From positions 1-64,000 of the forward strand of contig JAFDGW010000013.1 of the NCBI GenBank assembly GCA_019309115.1: 64,000 bases of DNA, given 5' to 3'. The translations under genes were made by a program, and so were the position numbers. The notes beneath the pieces were generated by a model. That model was not told the DNA's origin. It saw nothing but the letters and a program-made list of their open reading frames with translations, and ran no database searches. This DNA comes from Deltaproteobacteria bacterium (GTDB lineage: Bacteria; Desulfobacterota; Syntrophobacteria; Syntrophobacterales; Thermodesulforhabdaceae). Every line of letters begins with the position of its first letter. Position 1 is the first letter of the stretch. Shown here piece after piece: positions 9,309 to 17,703 of this stretch.

Positions 9309-10295
9309 GTGAGTCGTGCTCACGAGATTCTGGAGGAATTACGAGAGTTCATGAAAAACCGTGTTGTTCTCACTGCTGCCGAACTTGGTTTGTTCGATTT
9401 GCTCGTTGAAAAACCAGGCCAAAAGGCAGTTGATATCGCAAAGGCTAAAGGGCTGAACGAGAGGGCTTTGAGCCGTCTTATGGATTGTTTGGTTGCACTG
9501 GGATACCTCGAAAAAGAAGATAATTCCTATTTTATCACAGAAAAAGGTGAATTCCTCTCATCTGGTCACCAAGAAACAATCCTCCCCATGGTTCTTCACT
9601 ATGTTCACCTCTGGGATAACTGGTCTGGTCTTACCGATTCGGTGAAACTTGGTTACAATCCCCGCAGGATTGGGGTTATGGCCGATCCTGAGAGGCAAAA
9701 AAGTTTTATAGGGGCTATGCACGTAGTAGGACGCGACATGGCGAACGAAATAGCAGCTTTTTATGATGCGAGTGATAGGCAAATATTGCTGGATGTAGGA
9801 GGCGGTTCCGGAGTTTATACTATAGCATTCCTCAAAAGGCATGAAAATTTAAGGGCCGTGCTCTTTGACCTTCCCGATGTTATTCCTATTGCCAGACAGT
9901 ATGTAAAGGCCGAAGGTTTAGAGGATCGAGTAGAGTTTGTTGAAGGAGATTTTTATGGTGATCCACTTCCCAGCGGGAGTGACCTGGTGCTTTTGTCTGC
10001 CATTATCCACCAGAACAGCCCTAGTGAGAACATTTCATTGTACCGCAAGGCTTACGATGCACTGGTGCCAGGAGGAAAGCTTTTAATTCGAGATCATGTA
10101 ATGGACAAGAATCGCACATCACCACCAGCTGGTACCCTTTTTGCCCTAAATATGCTCGTTTGCACGCCAGGCGGTGATACTTACACGTTTCCTGAAATCA
10201 AAGCACATCTCGAAAAAGCTGGATTCTCTAGGGTTAGACTCCTTCGAAAAGGGCCCAAAATGGATTGCCTGGTGGAAGCGGAAAAGGAACGGTGA
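9309..10295 (+). CDS. O-methyltransferase-like protein with winged-helix dimerisation domain
   Basis: This 328-aa protein follows the plant/bacterial O-methyltransferase plan. Residues 1-90 are a winged-helix dimerisation domain (LTAAELGLFDLLVEKPGQ). From about 155 there is a SAM-binding fold with LDVGGGSGVYTIAFL and the later GGKLLIRDHVMD strand. Relatives act on acetylserotonin, bacteriochlorophyll or carotenoid hydroxyls, but the substrate here is unknown. The start is GTG at 9309 with GGAGGGG at close spacing. It lies between MoaE and the Memo fusion on the same strand. Confidence 0.82.
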   Translation: MSRAHEILEELREFMKNRVVLTAAELGLFDLLVEKPGQKAVDIAKAKGLNERALSRLMDCLVALGYLEKEDNSYFITEKGEFLSSGHQETILPMVLHYVHLWDNWSGLTDSVKLGYNPRRIGVMADPERQKSFIGAMHVVGRDMANEIAAFYDASDRQILLDVGGGSGVYTIAFLKRHENLRAVLFDLPDVIPIARQYVKAEGLEDRVEFVEGDFYGDPLPSGSDLVLLSAIIHQNSPSENISLYRKAYDALVPGGKLLIRDHVMDKNRTSPPAGTLFALNMLVCTPGGDTYTFPEIKAHLEKAGFSRVRLLRKGPKMDCLVEAEKER

Positions 10296-10379
10296 TCTTG
10301 CTGCAAGGCAAAAGTGCTTCACTCAATAAGTACCATGTGTTACAAAAACAAATCAATCGCGCTTGGGGGTGAATGGGGT

Positions 10380-11771
10380 ATGCAAAAGGTTAGACGGTCT
10401 GTTATTGCCGGCACGTGGTATCCTGGACGTCCTGAAGCACTTCGTCGGGAAATTGCAGGATATGTCGGCAATGTTAAGATAGACGACATTCCCGGCAGGC
10501 TGGTGGCACTTATTTCACCACATGCCGGTTATATCTATTCGGGGCAGGTGGCGGCGTATGCTTATAAACTGCTGGAGCGTCACAAGTTCCGGCGGGTTAT
10601 CGTAGTTGCTCCAAGCCATCACGCTTACTTTCAAGGAGTTAGCGTTTACACACAGGGTGGATATGAAACACCCTTCGGAGTGGTTCCGCTTGATGAAGAA
10701 ATAGTTTCAGCCCTCATGGCAGCAAGTCCTGTAGTCCAGGATATTCCAGAAGCCCATTCGAAGGAACACTCACTGGAGATACAGCTTCCATTCCTTCAAT
10801 ATTTTCTGGGTAACAACTTTTTACTCACTCCTGTTGTAATGGGCGTCCAATCATACAATACCTGTGTCGAACTCGCCGAAGCTATTGTCAAGGTCTGTGG
10901 GGATAGGGACGTTTTACTCGTAGCAAGCAGTGATCTTTCTCATTACCACTCCGATAAGGAAGCGCGAGTTCTCGACGGACAGCTACTTAAAAGGGTAGAA
11001 GCCTTTGACCCAGAAGGATTGTATGAAGACCTCAAGGCGGGGAAATGCGAAGCCTGCGGTGGCGGCCCCATGATTGCTGTTATGCTTGCGGCCAAACGGC
11101 TTGGAGCCAGCAAAGCAAGGGTGCTTTGTTATGCCAATTCCGGCGATGTTACCGGTGACCGGTCAGGAGTGGTGGGTTACATGGCCGCCGCATTTTTTGA
11201 TAACCCTGGCGGTCGTAAGAAGGTAGGCGTGGATCTTGGCCTTTCAGACGAGGAAAAAAAGGTGCTGAAAGAACTAGCTTACAGAACTATTGAAGCAGAA
11301 TTGGAGGGGAAACCTCAGCCTGTGCTGAAAAACCCCACAGAGAAACTGATGCAAAGACGTGGAGCTTTCGTCACCCTGCACAAGCAGGGACAGCTAAGGG
11401 GTTGCATAGGCATGATAGAGGGATTTAAGCCTTTGTGGGAAACCGTAAGGGATATGGCGATACAAGCGGCTTTTCACGATCCGAGATTCTCGCCGCTTCA
11501 AAAGGAAGAACTTCCAGAGGTTGACATCGAAATATCAGTTCTAACACCACTTAAGGCCATATCCAGCATGGATGAGATTAAAGTCGGTCTCCATGGGTTG
11601 GTGGTAAGAAAAGGGCCGTATAGTGGGCTTCTTTTGCCACAAGTTGCTGTCGAACACAATTGGGATGTTAAAACCTTTGTTGAATGGACCTGCAGAAAGG
11701 CTGGTTTAACCCCCGATGCGTGGAAAGACCCTGATACGAAGATTTATGTGTTCTCGGCGGATGTTTTCTAA
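10380..11771 (+). CDS. AmmeMemoRadiSam proteins B and A fused (Memo-AMMECR1)
   Basis: Two domains of the AmmeMemoRadiSam system are joined in one 463-aa protein. Residues 1 to about 275 are a Memo domain (AGTWYPG, PHAGYIYSGQVAAYAY, ASSDLSHYH), a metal-dependent extradiol dioxygenase relative. Residues from about 285 are an AMMECR1 domain with the hallmark LRGCIG and HDPRFSPL. Its radical SAM partner AmrS is encoded at 839-1849 in the opposite orientation. The triad's reaction is not established. ATG 10380 starts at the Memo family position; the longer frame from 10314 adds unrelated residues. A small ferredoxin follows after 17 bp and could feed the radical SAM enzyme. Confidence 0.93.
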   Translation: MQKVRRSVIAGTWYPGRPEALRREIAGYVGNVKIDDIPGRLVALISPHAGYIYSGQVAAYAYKLLERHKFRRVIVVAPSHHAYFQGVSVYTQGGYETPFGVVPLDEEIVSALMAASPVVQDIPEAHSKEHSLEIQLPFLQYFLGNNFLLTPVVMGVQSYNTCVELAEAIVKVCGDRDVLLVASSDLSHYHSDKEARVLDGQLLKRVEAFDPEGLYEDLKAGKCEACGGGPMIAVMLAAKRLGASKARVLCYANSGDVTGDRSGVVGYMAAAFFDNPGGRKKVGVDLGLSDEEKKVLKELAYRTIEAELEGKPQPVLKNPTEKLMQRRGAFVTLHKQGQLRGCIGMIEGFKPLWETVRDMAIQAAFHDPRFSPLQKEELPEVDIEISVLTPLKAISSMDEIKVGLHGLVVRKGPYSGLLLPQVAVEHNWDVKTFVEWTCRKAGLTPDAWKDPDTKIYVFSADVF

Positions 11772-11788
11772 GACGGGAGAGTCAGGAT

Positions 11789-11992
11789 ATGGCCTTAAGG
11801 GTTATGGTGAATCAGAGCAAGTGTTCAAGTGCTGGTATTTGCGTTAAGGAATTACCAGAAATCTTCCGATTTCAGCCGGGTAGCAAGAGGGCTGAAGTGA
11901 TTGTGGACATCGTGCCAGAAAGGTTTGAAGAACAATGTCGTAAGATAGCTGAAAAATGTCCCAGTCAGGCGATTATTATGGAAGAGTGTTAG
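11789..11992 (+). CDS. Small ferredoxin, probably [3Fe-4S]
   Basis: This 67-aa protein has a single-cluster ferredoxin pattern. The first motif is CSSAGIC (Cys 12 and 18), with Ala at the position that is Cys in [4Fe-4S] ferredoxins, and the last ligand sits in KCPSQAI near residue 60. Three-cysteine ferredoxins of this type usually bind [3Fe-4S] or use a non-Cys fourth ligand. An additional Cys at about 54 is present. It sits 17 bp behind the Memo-AMMECR1 gene, which suggests it serves that system, though this is inference. Confidence 0.85.
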   Translation: MALRVMVNQSKCSSAGICVKELPEIFRFQPGSKRAEVIVDIVPERFEEQCRKIAEKCPSQAIIMEEC

Positions 11993-12017
11993 CACAACTT
12001 GTTGAGGAGGCAGAGTG

Positions 12018-12848
12018 ATGAGTCAGAAAAATGGGAAAAAGGCTAGAAGCTTTGCCGAACTTTTTGATATTGAAGAACGCAAGGAAATCCTGAAAAAGTA
12101 TTTGTACTTTCTTGCGTGGGTCGAAGTGCTAATCTTTGTCGGATGTTGGATATATCAACTTGGATCGGAAACTTACGACCGTACGGGAATAGCCGTTGAC
12201 ATACCTTTTCCATGGAAAGCTTATTTCACCATATCCTTTCTTGCCCCTCTGGCCATAACTTTTATTATTGGTACCATCATCGTGGGATTTAATCGTTATC
12301 TTGGCGATGTTGCAGCGGAAGCCGGGTCTGTAGCCGATTTTTTAGGAAGATCTGGTGAGACGACGGGGGAAACAGAAACCGGATCTGACCGTATAAAAAA
12401 ATTGTACCGAATAGTTCGCTGGTTTCAGCATGTCCCGTTTCTGGGGCTTTTGCTTTTGCTTGGGATTGGTGTGGGCATATTCTACAAGATGGACTCTATT
12501 CTGGCACTGATCGGGCATTTTGGGCAGGAATCACTAAAAACACTGCTCATTATCGTCCTGGCCGTTATTGGTATCATTTCCATGTTCGTCATGGTTCTTA
12601 TCTTCTTGAATTATCGCCTCAGGAAACGTTCAATGGAATACCAGTATCGAAGCGAAATTGCTGAACGTTTTGGGCTCATAATCCTAGAAGATAACACGGT
12701 CATAGACAAGGAAGGAAAACTTTTGGTGCAGGGCAAAAAATGGAAAAAGGCTTTACCGAGGTTCCAGGACGTGGACAAAAAACAACAACAGGAAGAAAAC
12801 AAAGCCCTTCCGTACACGGCGACTCCATCTCATGCATCAAACGAGTAA
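12018..12848 (+). CDS. Hypothetical four-helix membrane protein
   Basis: I do not recognise this 276-aa protein. Four hydrophobic segments lie at about 30-48, 68-92, 138-160 and 172-198, separated by a polar loop rich in Gly, Glu and Thr (about 105-125). The C-terminal 75 residues are hydrophilic and end with a Lys/Gln/Glu-rich tail, probably cytoplasmic. The ATG at 12018 follows GAGGAGG with 7-nt spacing; a GTG directly before it is a weaker option. The end overlaps tilS by 17 bp, so the two are probably co-translated. Confidence 0.75.
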   Translation: MSQKNGKKARSFAELFDIEERKEILKKYLYFLAWVEVLIFVGCWIYQLGSETYDRTGIAVDIPFPWKAYFTISFLAPLAITFIIGTIIVGFNRYLGDVAAEAGSVADFLGRSGETTGETETGSDRIKKLYRIVRWFQHVPFLGLLLLLGIGVGIFYKMDSILALIGHFGQESLKTLLIIVLAVIGIISMFVMVLIFLNYRLRKRSMEYQYRSEIAERFGLIILEDNTVIDKEGKLLVQGKKWKKALPRFQDVDKKQQQEENKALPYTATPSHASNE

Positions 12849-14265
12849 GACCGGCCTTCATCCCCTGGAAGAAAAAGTTTTTCTGGAGTGCAAAAACCAT
12901 GACCTGATCCTTCCAGGGGATTTTGTTATCGTAGCAGTGTCTGGTGGCCCCGATTCTATAGCCCTTTTGTATTCACTTTATAACCTCAGAAGCTTGCTTA
13001 ACATTTCAAAGCTTGCCGTGGCTCATTTCAATCACAAGATCAGACCTGAGGCAGAAGAAGAAGAGAAATTCGTCCAGTTCACTGCAGGAAAACTTGCACT
13101 TCCTTTTTATCGTGAGGAAGCCGATGTAAAAAGAGTATCGACTGATGAAGGACTGTCGTTGGAGATGGCCGCTCGCCGATGCCGATACGATTTTTTGCTC
13201 GGTTTGAAAGAAAAGTTGGGTGCCAATCGTGTTGCTCTAGGTCATACGGCAAGTGATAAGGCTGAGGAAGTTTTGCTTAGGATAATCAGGGGCACGGGTA
13301 TTCGTGGCCTGAGTAGCATATCACGAAAGGGAGATAATGGAGTAATTATTCGTCCTCTTCTGAGTATATACAGAAAGGAGATTTTAACTTACTTGAACGA
13401 GCTGGGAATTTCTTTTAAGTTAGATAATAGCAACGAAAGCCCCGCTTTTCAAAGAAATCGTGTGCGCCATGAAGTCCTGCCTCTTCTTAACGATATATCC
13501 GGCAGGGATGTTGTCAGTCTCCTGAACCGCCTCGCCGATGTTGCCGAGGACGAGGAGCAAGTGTGGCGCAGTCTTATTTCGAAATGGTGGCGTAAGGTCT
13601 GCTTAAAAAACGGTGGGGAAGGCGAAATCGTGTGGGATCGAAAGATTTTCGCTTCTGTGCCGGTGGCTGTTCAAAGAAGGCTTATATTCAAAGCAGTGGA
13701 AGAGCTTGCGGGCTCCTCTTATGGTTTTTTCTTCGAGCGTGTTGAAGCAGTACGTGATTTGATCCTGAATTCTCAGTCGGGCCGATTTATCAGGTGGCGA
13801 AACCTAGAAGTGCTGGTGGATGGGGGTAATGCAGTCTTTAAACTAGCAAAACACAATGGAGATTCTTCTGAATTCTGTTATTTGCTTCCGGAACCCGGAG
13901 AGTACTGGTTGGATGAACTGGGTGCCTTTATTAGCATATCTGAAGTCACAAAATATGCTACTTTTCCAAAAAACCCCTTTGAAGAGCTTATCGATGCGGA
14001 TTCACTTACGTGGCCCCTAAGGATTCGCCCGTGGCAAAAGGGAGATAGATTTATTCCGCTGGGAATGAGAAAATTCAAGAAAATTCAGGATTTTTTTGTT
14101 GATGAGAAAGTGCCATTAAGACTTCGTCGGAAGGTCCCAATCCTTGTCGATAGAGACAAGGTTTGCTGGATAATAGGCTATAGGCTCGACGACCGCCTCA
14201 AGGTGAAGCCCTCTTCCCGTAAGGTTTTTAAGTTATCCTTATCTTTTCGGAGATCCCCATGCTAA
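12832..14265 (+). CDS. tilS: tRNA(Ile)-lysidine synthetase
   Basis: TilS attaches lysine to C34 of the CAU-anticodon tRNA(Ile), which switches decoding to AUA. The N-type ATP pyrophosphatase loop SGGPDSIALL lies near residues 36-45. HFNHKIRPEA and the RRxRYDFL and LGHTASDKAEEVLLRIIRGTG blocks are characteristic. The C-terminal third contains the TilS accessory domains ending near IGYRLDDRLKV. The length of 477 aa is normal. It begins inside the end of the upstream membrane-protein gene. Confidence 0.95.
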   Translation: MHQTSKTGLHPLEEKVFLECKNHDLILPGDFVIVAVSGGPDSIALLYSLYNLRSLLNISKLAVAHFNHKIRPEAEEEEKFVQFTAGKLALPFYREEADVKRVSTDEGLSLEMAARRCRYDFLLGLKEKLGANRVALGHTASDKAEEVLLRIIRGTGIRGLSSISRKGDNGVIIRPLLSIYRKEILTYLNELGISFKLDNSNESPAFQRNRVRHEVLPLLNDISGRDVVSLLNRLADVAEDEEQVWRSLISKWWRKVCLKNGGEGEIVWDRKIFASVPVAVQRRLIFKAVEELAGSSYGFFFERVEAVRDLILNSQSGRFIRWRNLEVLVDGGNAVFKLAKHNGDSSEFCYLLPEPGEYWLDELGAFISISEVTKYATFPKNPFEELIDADSLTWPLRIRPWQKGDRFIPLGMRKFKKIQDFFVDEKVPLRLRRKVPILVDRDKVCWIIGYRLDDRLKVKPSSRKVFKLSLSFRRSPC

Positions 14266-14301
14266 AAAAGCCTGGCTCGCATTTGGTAAGGGAGGTTACT
14301 C

Positions 14302-16587
14302 TTGGATGTGGAGAAGTTAGTTAAATGCTTGGATTTTCTCCCCGTGGGTATCATTCTTGTCGGGGAAGACAAGATTATTAGATGGGCCAATCGCGAAGCT
14401 GTTAGGATTTGGGGAAGCGACAATCCCGAAGAGCTTCAGGGAAAGCCCTGCAGGGATAATTTTTGCCCTTCTGATTCTTGCCCAATCCTAGAGGAAGGAC
14501 AGAGCTTTGATCGATCTTCGAGAATCCTGATCAGAAAGGATGGTAGCTTCGTCCCTGTCCTGAAAGCCACAAAGATTCTGGATCTCAATGGGGAAAGGCT
14601 CATCCTTGAGGCTTTCCAGCTTGTGGGGGATGACCTCTACAAAAGATACTTCGAGGTTGTCTCAGAGAACACAGGGGCCATGGTCCTCATGATAGAGAAG
14701 GATCTGAGCATCTCCATGGTAAATTCGGCTTTTCTTGAGCACACGGGCTACAGCCGCAAGGAGCTCTTGGGAAAACCCGTAACTATGCTATTGCACCCCG
14801 AAGACCTCCCGGTGGCTCTTGAAAGACACAAAGCCCGCCTGAGAGGAGAACCTGCGCCCTCAGCTTATGAAATCCGCGTTATCACCAAGGACGGACGGGT
14901 CTGCTGGGCCTTAGTAACCCCTACAGTGATCCCTCAGACGCATCAAACCATCATTTCCGCATTAAACTTTACCAAAGAAAAAGAAGCCAGGGATCTTCTC
15001 GAAAGCATTTTCCTAAGCGCCCCCATTTCTATGTGGCTCGCTCAGGACGGCCGTTTCCGGCTGGTAAACCCCAGACTAATCTTGAACATGGGATATAGCG
15101 AAGCCGAATTTGCGGAGATGCACCCGCTTGATCTCGTGTACCCAGAGGACAGGGAAAAAGTAAGGCGGGCAGCAAGAGAAATGCTCAAGGGCAGGAGGAC
15201 AGAGCCTTACGAGTTCAGGGCCGTCAGGAAGGATGGTTCCATCACCTGGGACTTAGGCATGGTTACCTCCGTGACCTTCGAGGGGAGGCCCGCGGTCCTG
15301 GGCTACATCATGAACATAGAACGACAAAAGAAACTCCAGGAGCAACTAGCCCTGGAGAAGGCTCGAGCAGAGGCCCTGATAGAGAACGCCCCCCTCCTGG
15401 TCGTAGGCCTTGGTGTAAGATCGAAGATTTTGCTTTTCAATCGTTATGCCGAAAAAGTGACAGGCTACCGGAGTGAAGAGGTCCTGGGAAAAGAATGGAT
15501 AGAACTGTTCATAGCTGAGGAGCTTAGGGAGGAAGTATATGAAGTGTGGAAGCAAGTGGTCCAGCGCAAAGCTGTGGTCCACGAGTATGAAAATCCCATT
15601 GTTACTAAGGATGGCTCCCGGCGGATAATCAAGTGGTACAACAAGGTAATCACTGAAGGGAGTGAATTCTGGATGGTCCTATCCATGGGAGAAGATATAA
15701 CCGAAATACGCAGACTCGAAGAACAGAGGCAAATGATGCTCGAGGCCCTTCCCAACCCGGCCTGGCTCATCTCAAAAGATCGAAAGATTGTGGCACAGAA
15801 CCAGGCTGCTCGAGAGATCTTCAAATCGGAAGAAGGGCAATGGTGTTGGGATGGGATATGGAGTGCCAGGTTTCTTCCCGAGGAGCAGAAACGCTTCTAC
15901 AGGGAAACGGGCCACCCTATGCCCGGGACTAGGTGCATCTTTTGTGAGGCAGATCAGGCCCTTCGAGAAGGAAAGCGGTATAAGAAGGAAGTTGAGGCGG
16001 ATGGGACATTCTGGGAGGGCTGGTGGGTGCCGGTATCCAAGGATTTTTACGTTCATTATGCTGTTGACATAACCCATCACAAGCGAATGGAGAAGGAACT
16101 TTACAGCCTCTCCATTACTGATCCCTTAACCGGAATTTACAACCGGAGGTACTTTCAGGAGAAGCTAGAGGAAGAAATAGAAAGGGTAAGAAGGGGCGGA
16201 GGGGTCTTTTCGGTGGTTATGTTTGACATAGACCACTTCAAGACCATAAACGACCAATTCGGTCACCAGGTAGGCGACACCGTTCTGAAAACCCTGGTAA
16301 AGATCGTCAAAGATAGGATCCGCAGGATCGACATCTTGGCTCGATGGGGAGGAGAAGAGTTCGTGCTCCTTTTGCCAAATACCACCTTGGAGAATGCGAA
16401 GGGTTTGGCTGAAGAACTGAGGCGGAAAATAGAGACTCTCTGGATTCCCAGGGTGGGGAAATTCACTGTGAGTTTCGGGGTTACGGAGTACCGTCCCCAA
16501 GATGATCCCGATACTCTCGTCTTCAGAGCAGACGCTGCGTTGTACGAAGCCAAGAGAGAAGGGAGAAATAGAGTAAGGGCAGCATGA
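14302..16587 (+). CDS. Multi-PAS diguanylate cyclase
   Basis: This 761-aa protein has four or five PAS-type segments (about 1-110, 110-235, 235-350, 350-475 and a divergent one at 475-590 with cysteines CIFCEADQALREGKRY), followed by a GGDEF domain. The active-site loop is RWGGEEF, so it should make cyclic-di-GMP, and RRID five residues before it is the product-inhibition I-site. No transmembrane segment is seen, so it is probably cytosolic. The start is TTG at 14302 with GGGAGG upstream. Sampled stretches inside the gene are about 60-63% G+C against about 38% in sampled neighbouring genes, which suggests recent transfer. It has no operon partner. Confidence 0.9.
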   Translation: MDVEKLVKCLDFLPVGIILVGEDKIIRWANREAVRIWGSDNPEELQGKPCRDNFCPSDSCPILEEGQSFDRSSRILIRKDGSFVPVLKATKILDLNGERLILEAFQLVGDDLYKRYFEVVSENTGAMVLMIEKDLSISMVNSAFLEHTGYSRKELLGKPVTMLLHPEDLPVALERHKARLRGEPAPSAYEIRVITKDGRVCWALVTPTVIPQTHQTIISALNFTKEKEARDLLESIFLSAPISMWLAQDGRFRLVNPRLILNMGYSEAEFAEMHPLDLVYPEDREKVRRAAREMLKGRRTEPYEFRAVRKDGSITWDLGMVTSVTFEGRPAVLGYIMNIERQKKLQEQLALEKARAEALIENAPLLVVGLGVRSKILLFNRYAEKVTGYRSEEVLGKEWIELFIAEELREEVYEVWKQVVQRKAVVHEYENPIVTKDGSRRIIKWYNKVITEGSEFWMVLSMGEDITEIRRLEEQRQMMLEALPNPAWLISKDRKIVAQNQAAREIFKSEEGQWCWDGIWSARFLPEEQKRFYRETGHPMPGTRCIFCEADQALREGKRYKKEVEADGTFWEGWWVPVSKDFYVHYAVDITHHKRMEKELYSLSITDPLTGIYNRRYFQEKLEEEIERVRRGGGVFSVVMFDIDHFKTINDQFGHQVGDTVLKTLVKIVKDRIRRIDILARWGGEEFVLLLPNTTLENAKGLAEELRRKIETLWIPRVGKFTVSFGVTEYRPQDDPDTLVFRADAALYEAKREGRNRVRAA

Positions 16588-16683
16588 TAGGTCATCCTTT
16601 GTAATAGCTCAGTGTTGTGGCTTGGGTTAGCTTTTGGGGGATGATTTGGTTAGTAGTTGGCTTGCTGCGAAATAAAATAGCAC

Positions 16684-17595
16684 CTACCGGGCGAGAAAAC
16701 CGCAATCTATTACATCGCCATGTTTTCCGAGCTCAAGGTAAAACGTAAAGGGTACTGATCCGTTTCTCAGAACCTGCCAGGTACTCACAAATCGAAGGTC
16801 TCCAATAATCTTTATGTTTGACGCTTCATGCTCACGCAAAATCACTGGATAATCAGCAAACCACAAAAAGGTATCAAGGTCCCGACACTTGTAAACCATG
16901 TTTTCAAGCCTTTCCTTCTGTGCCTGCCTGAACTTCACTGCTGGCAAGTCCGAAACACAATTTAAAAGAGATATCTTTCTTAGTGAGTAATTGCTACCAT
17001 CCTGGCAAACCTCTTTCCAGATAAAGGGTGTTCCCAATTCGGGAAGACAAAAACAGTCCCTGCCATTTTTCGCATCCAGAATGAGCTTAATCGCCCCACA
17101 AAGCACGGGATACGCAAAAATAATGATAATACCAGAGGTGATAATTTTCTTTCTTCTTTTTCGTCCGACGGCCCAGAAGGCGACCAATAATACCGTAAAA
17201 AAAGGGTCCACGATAAATAGCCAGTCCAGACGGTAGCGATATCTGGAAAAAGGGTAGGCGACTTGGGTGCCGAACGATGTTACGAGATCGAGAAAGATGT
17301 GAGTTAATAACCCTGCAAAAAGTGCCACGAAAGCTCGGCCGGCTTCGGCACCATCAGAAAGATGTCGATACACAATGGTGACCATCACACATGAAACGAA
17401 AGCAAACAACAAACTGTGTGTTATTCCCCTGTGATAAAGCAGGTAAGCCTTCGTCCCAAAAAACCTAACCACATTATCAACATCGGGTAACATGGCGCCG
17501 GCAAAAGCAAGCCACGCTGTAAGGTCGTTAAAATTTCGCTTACGTAATTCATCTTTCAATAGCAAACCACTAAAAGCGTGAGTCATCGGGTCCAT
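16684..17595 (-). CDS. YdjM-like membrane-bound metal-dependent hydrolase (DUF457)
   Basis: This 303-aa protein starts MDPMTHAFSGLLL and contains LPDVDN, YHRGITHSLLFA and GLLTHIFLDLVTSFGTQV, the conserved His/Asp blocks of the YdjM/YbcI family. Several hydrophobic segments in the first 180 residues indicate an inner-membrane protein; the C-terminal 120 residues are soluble and probably outside. The substrate is unknown. The ATG at 17595 has AAGGA at 9 nt, while the longer frame to 17646 adds an atypical head. Confidence 0.8.
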   Translation of the reverse strand: MDPMTHAFSGLLLKDELRKRNFNDLTAWLAFAGAMLPDVDNVVRFFGTKAYLLYHRGITHSLLFAFVSCVMVTIVYRHLSDGAEAGRAFVALFAGLLTHIFLDLVTSFGTQVAYPFSRYRYRLDWLFIVDPFFTVLLVAFWAVGRKRRKKIITSGIIIIFAYPVLCGAIKLILDAKNGRDCFCLPELGTPFIWKEVCQDGSNYSLRKISLLNCVSDLPAVKFRQAQKERLENMVYKCRDLDTFLWFADYPVILREHEASNIKIIGDLRFVSTWQVLRNGSVPFTFYLELGKHGDVIDCGFLAR

Positions 17596-17703
17596 GCCGT
17601 TACGTCCTTGCCAGAAAAACTTCTCTTCCTTTTGACACCATACCAAAAGAATGGTTTATCTTAATCTTTCATATGATACCTGATATGAAAGGAGTTGGTT
17701 ATA

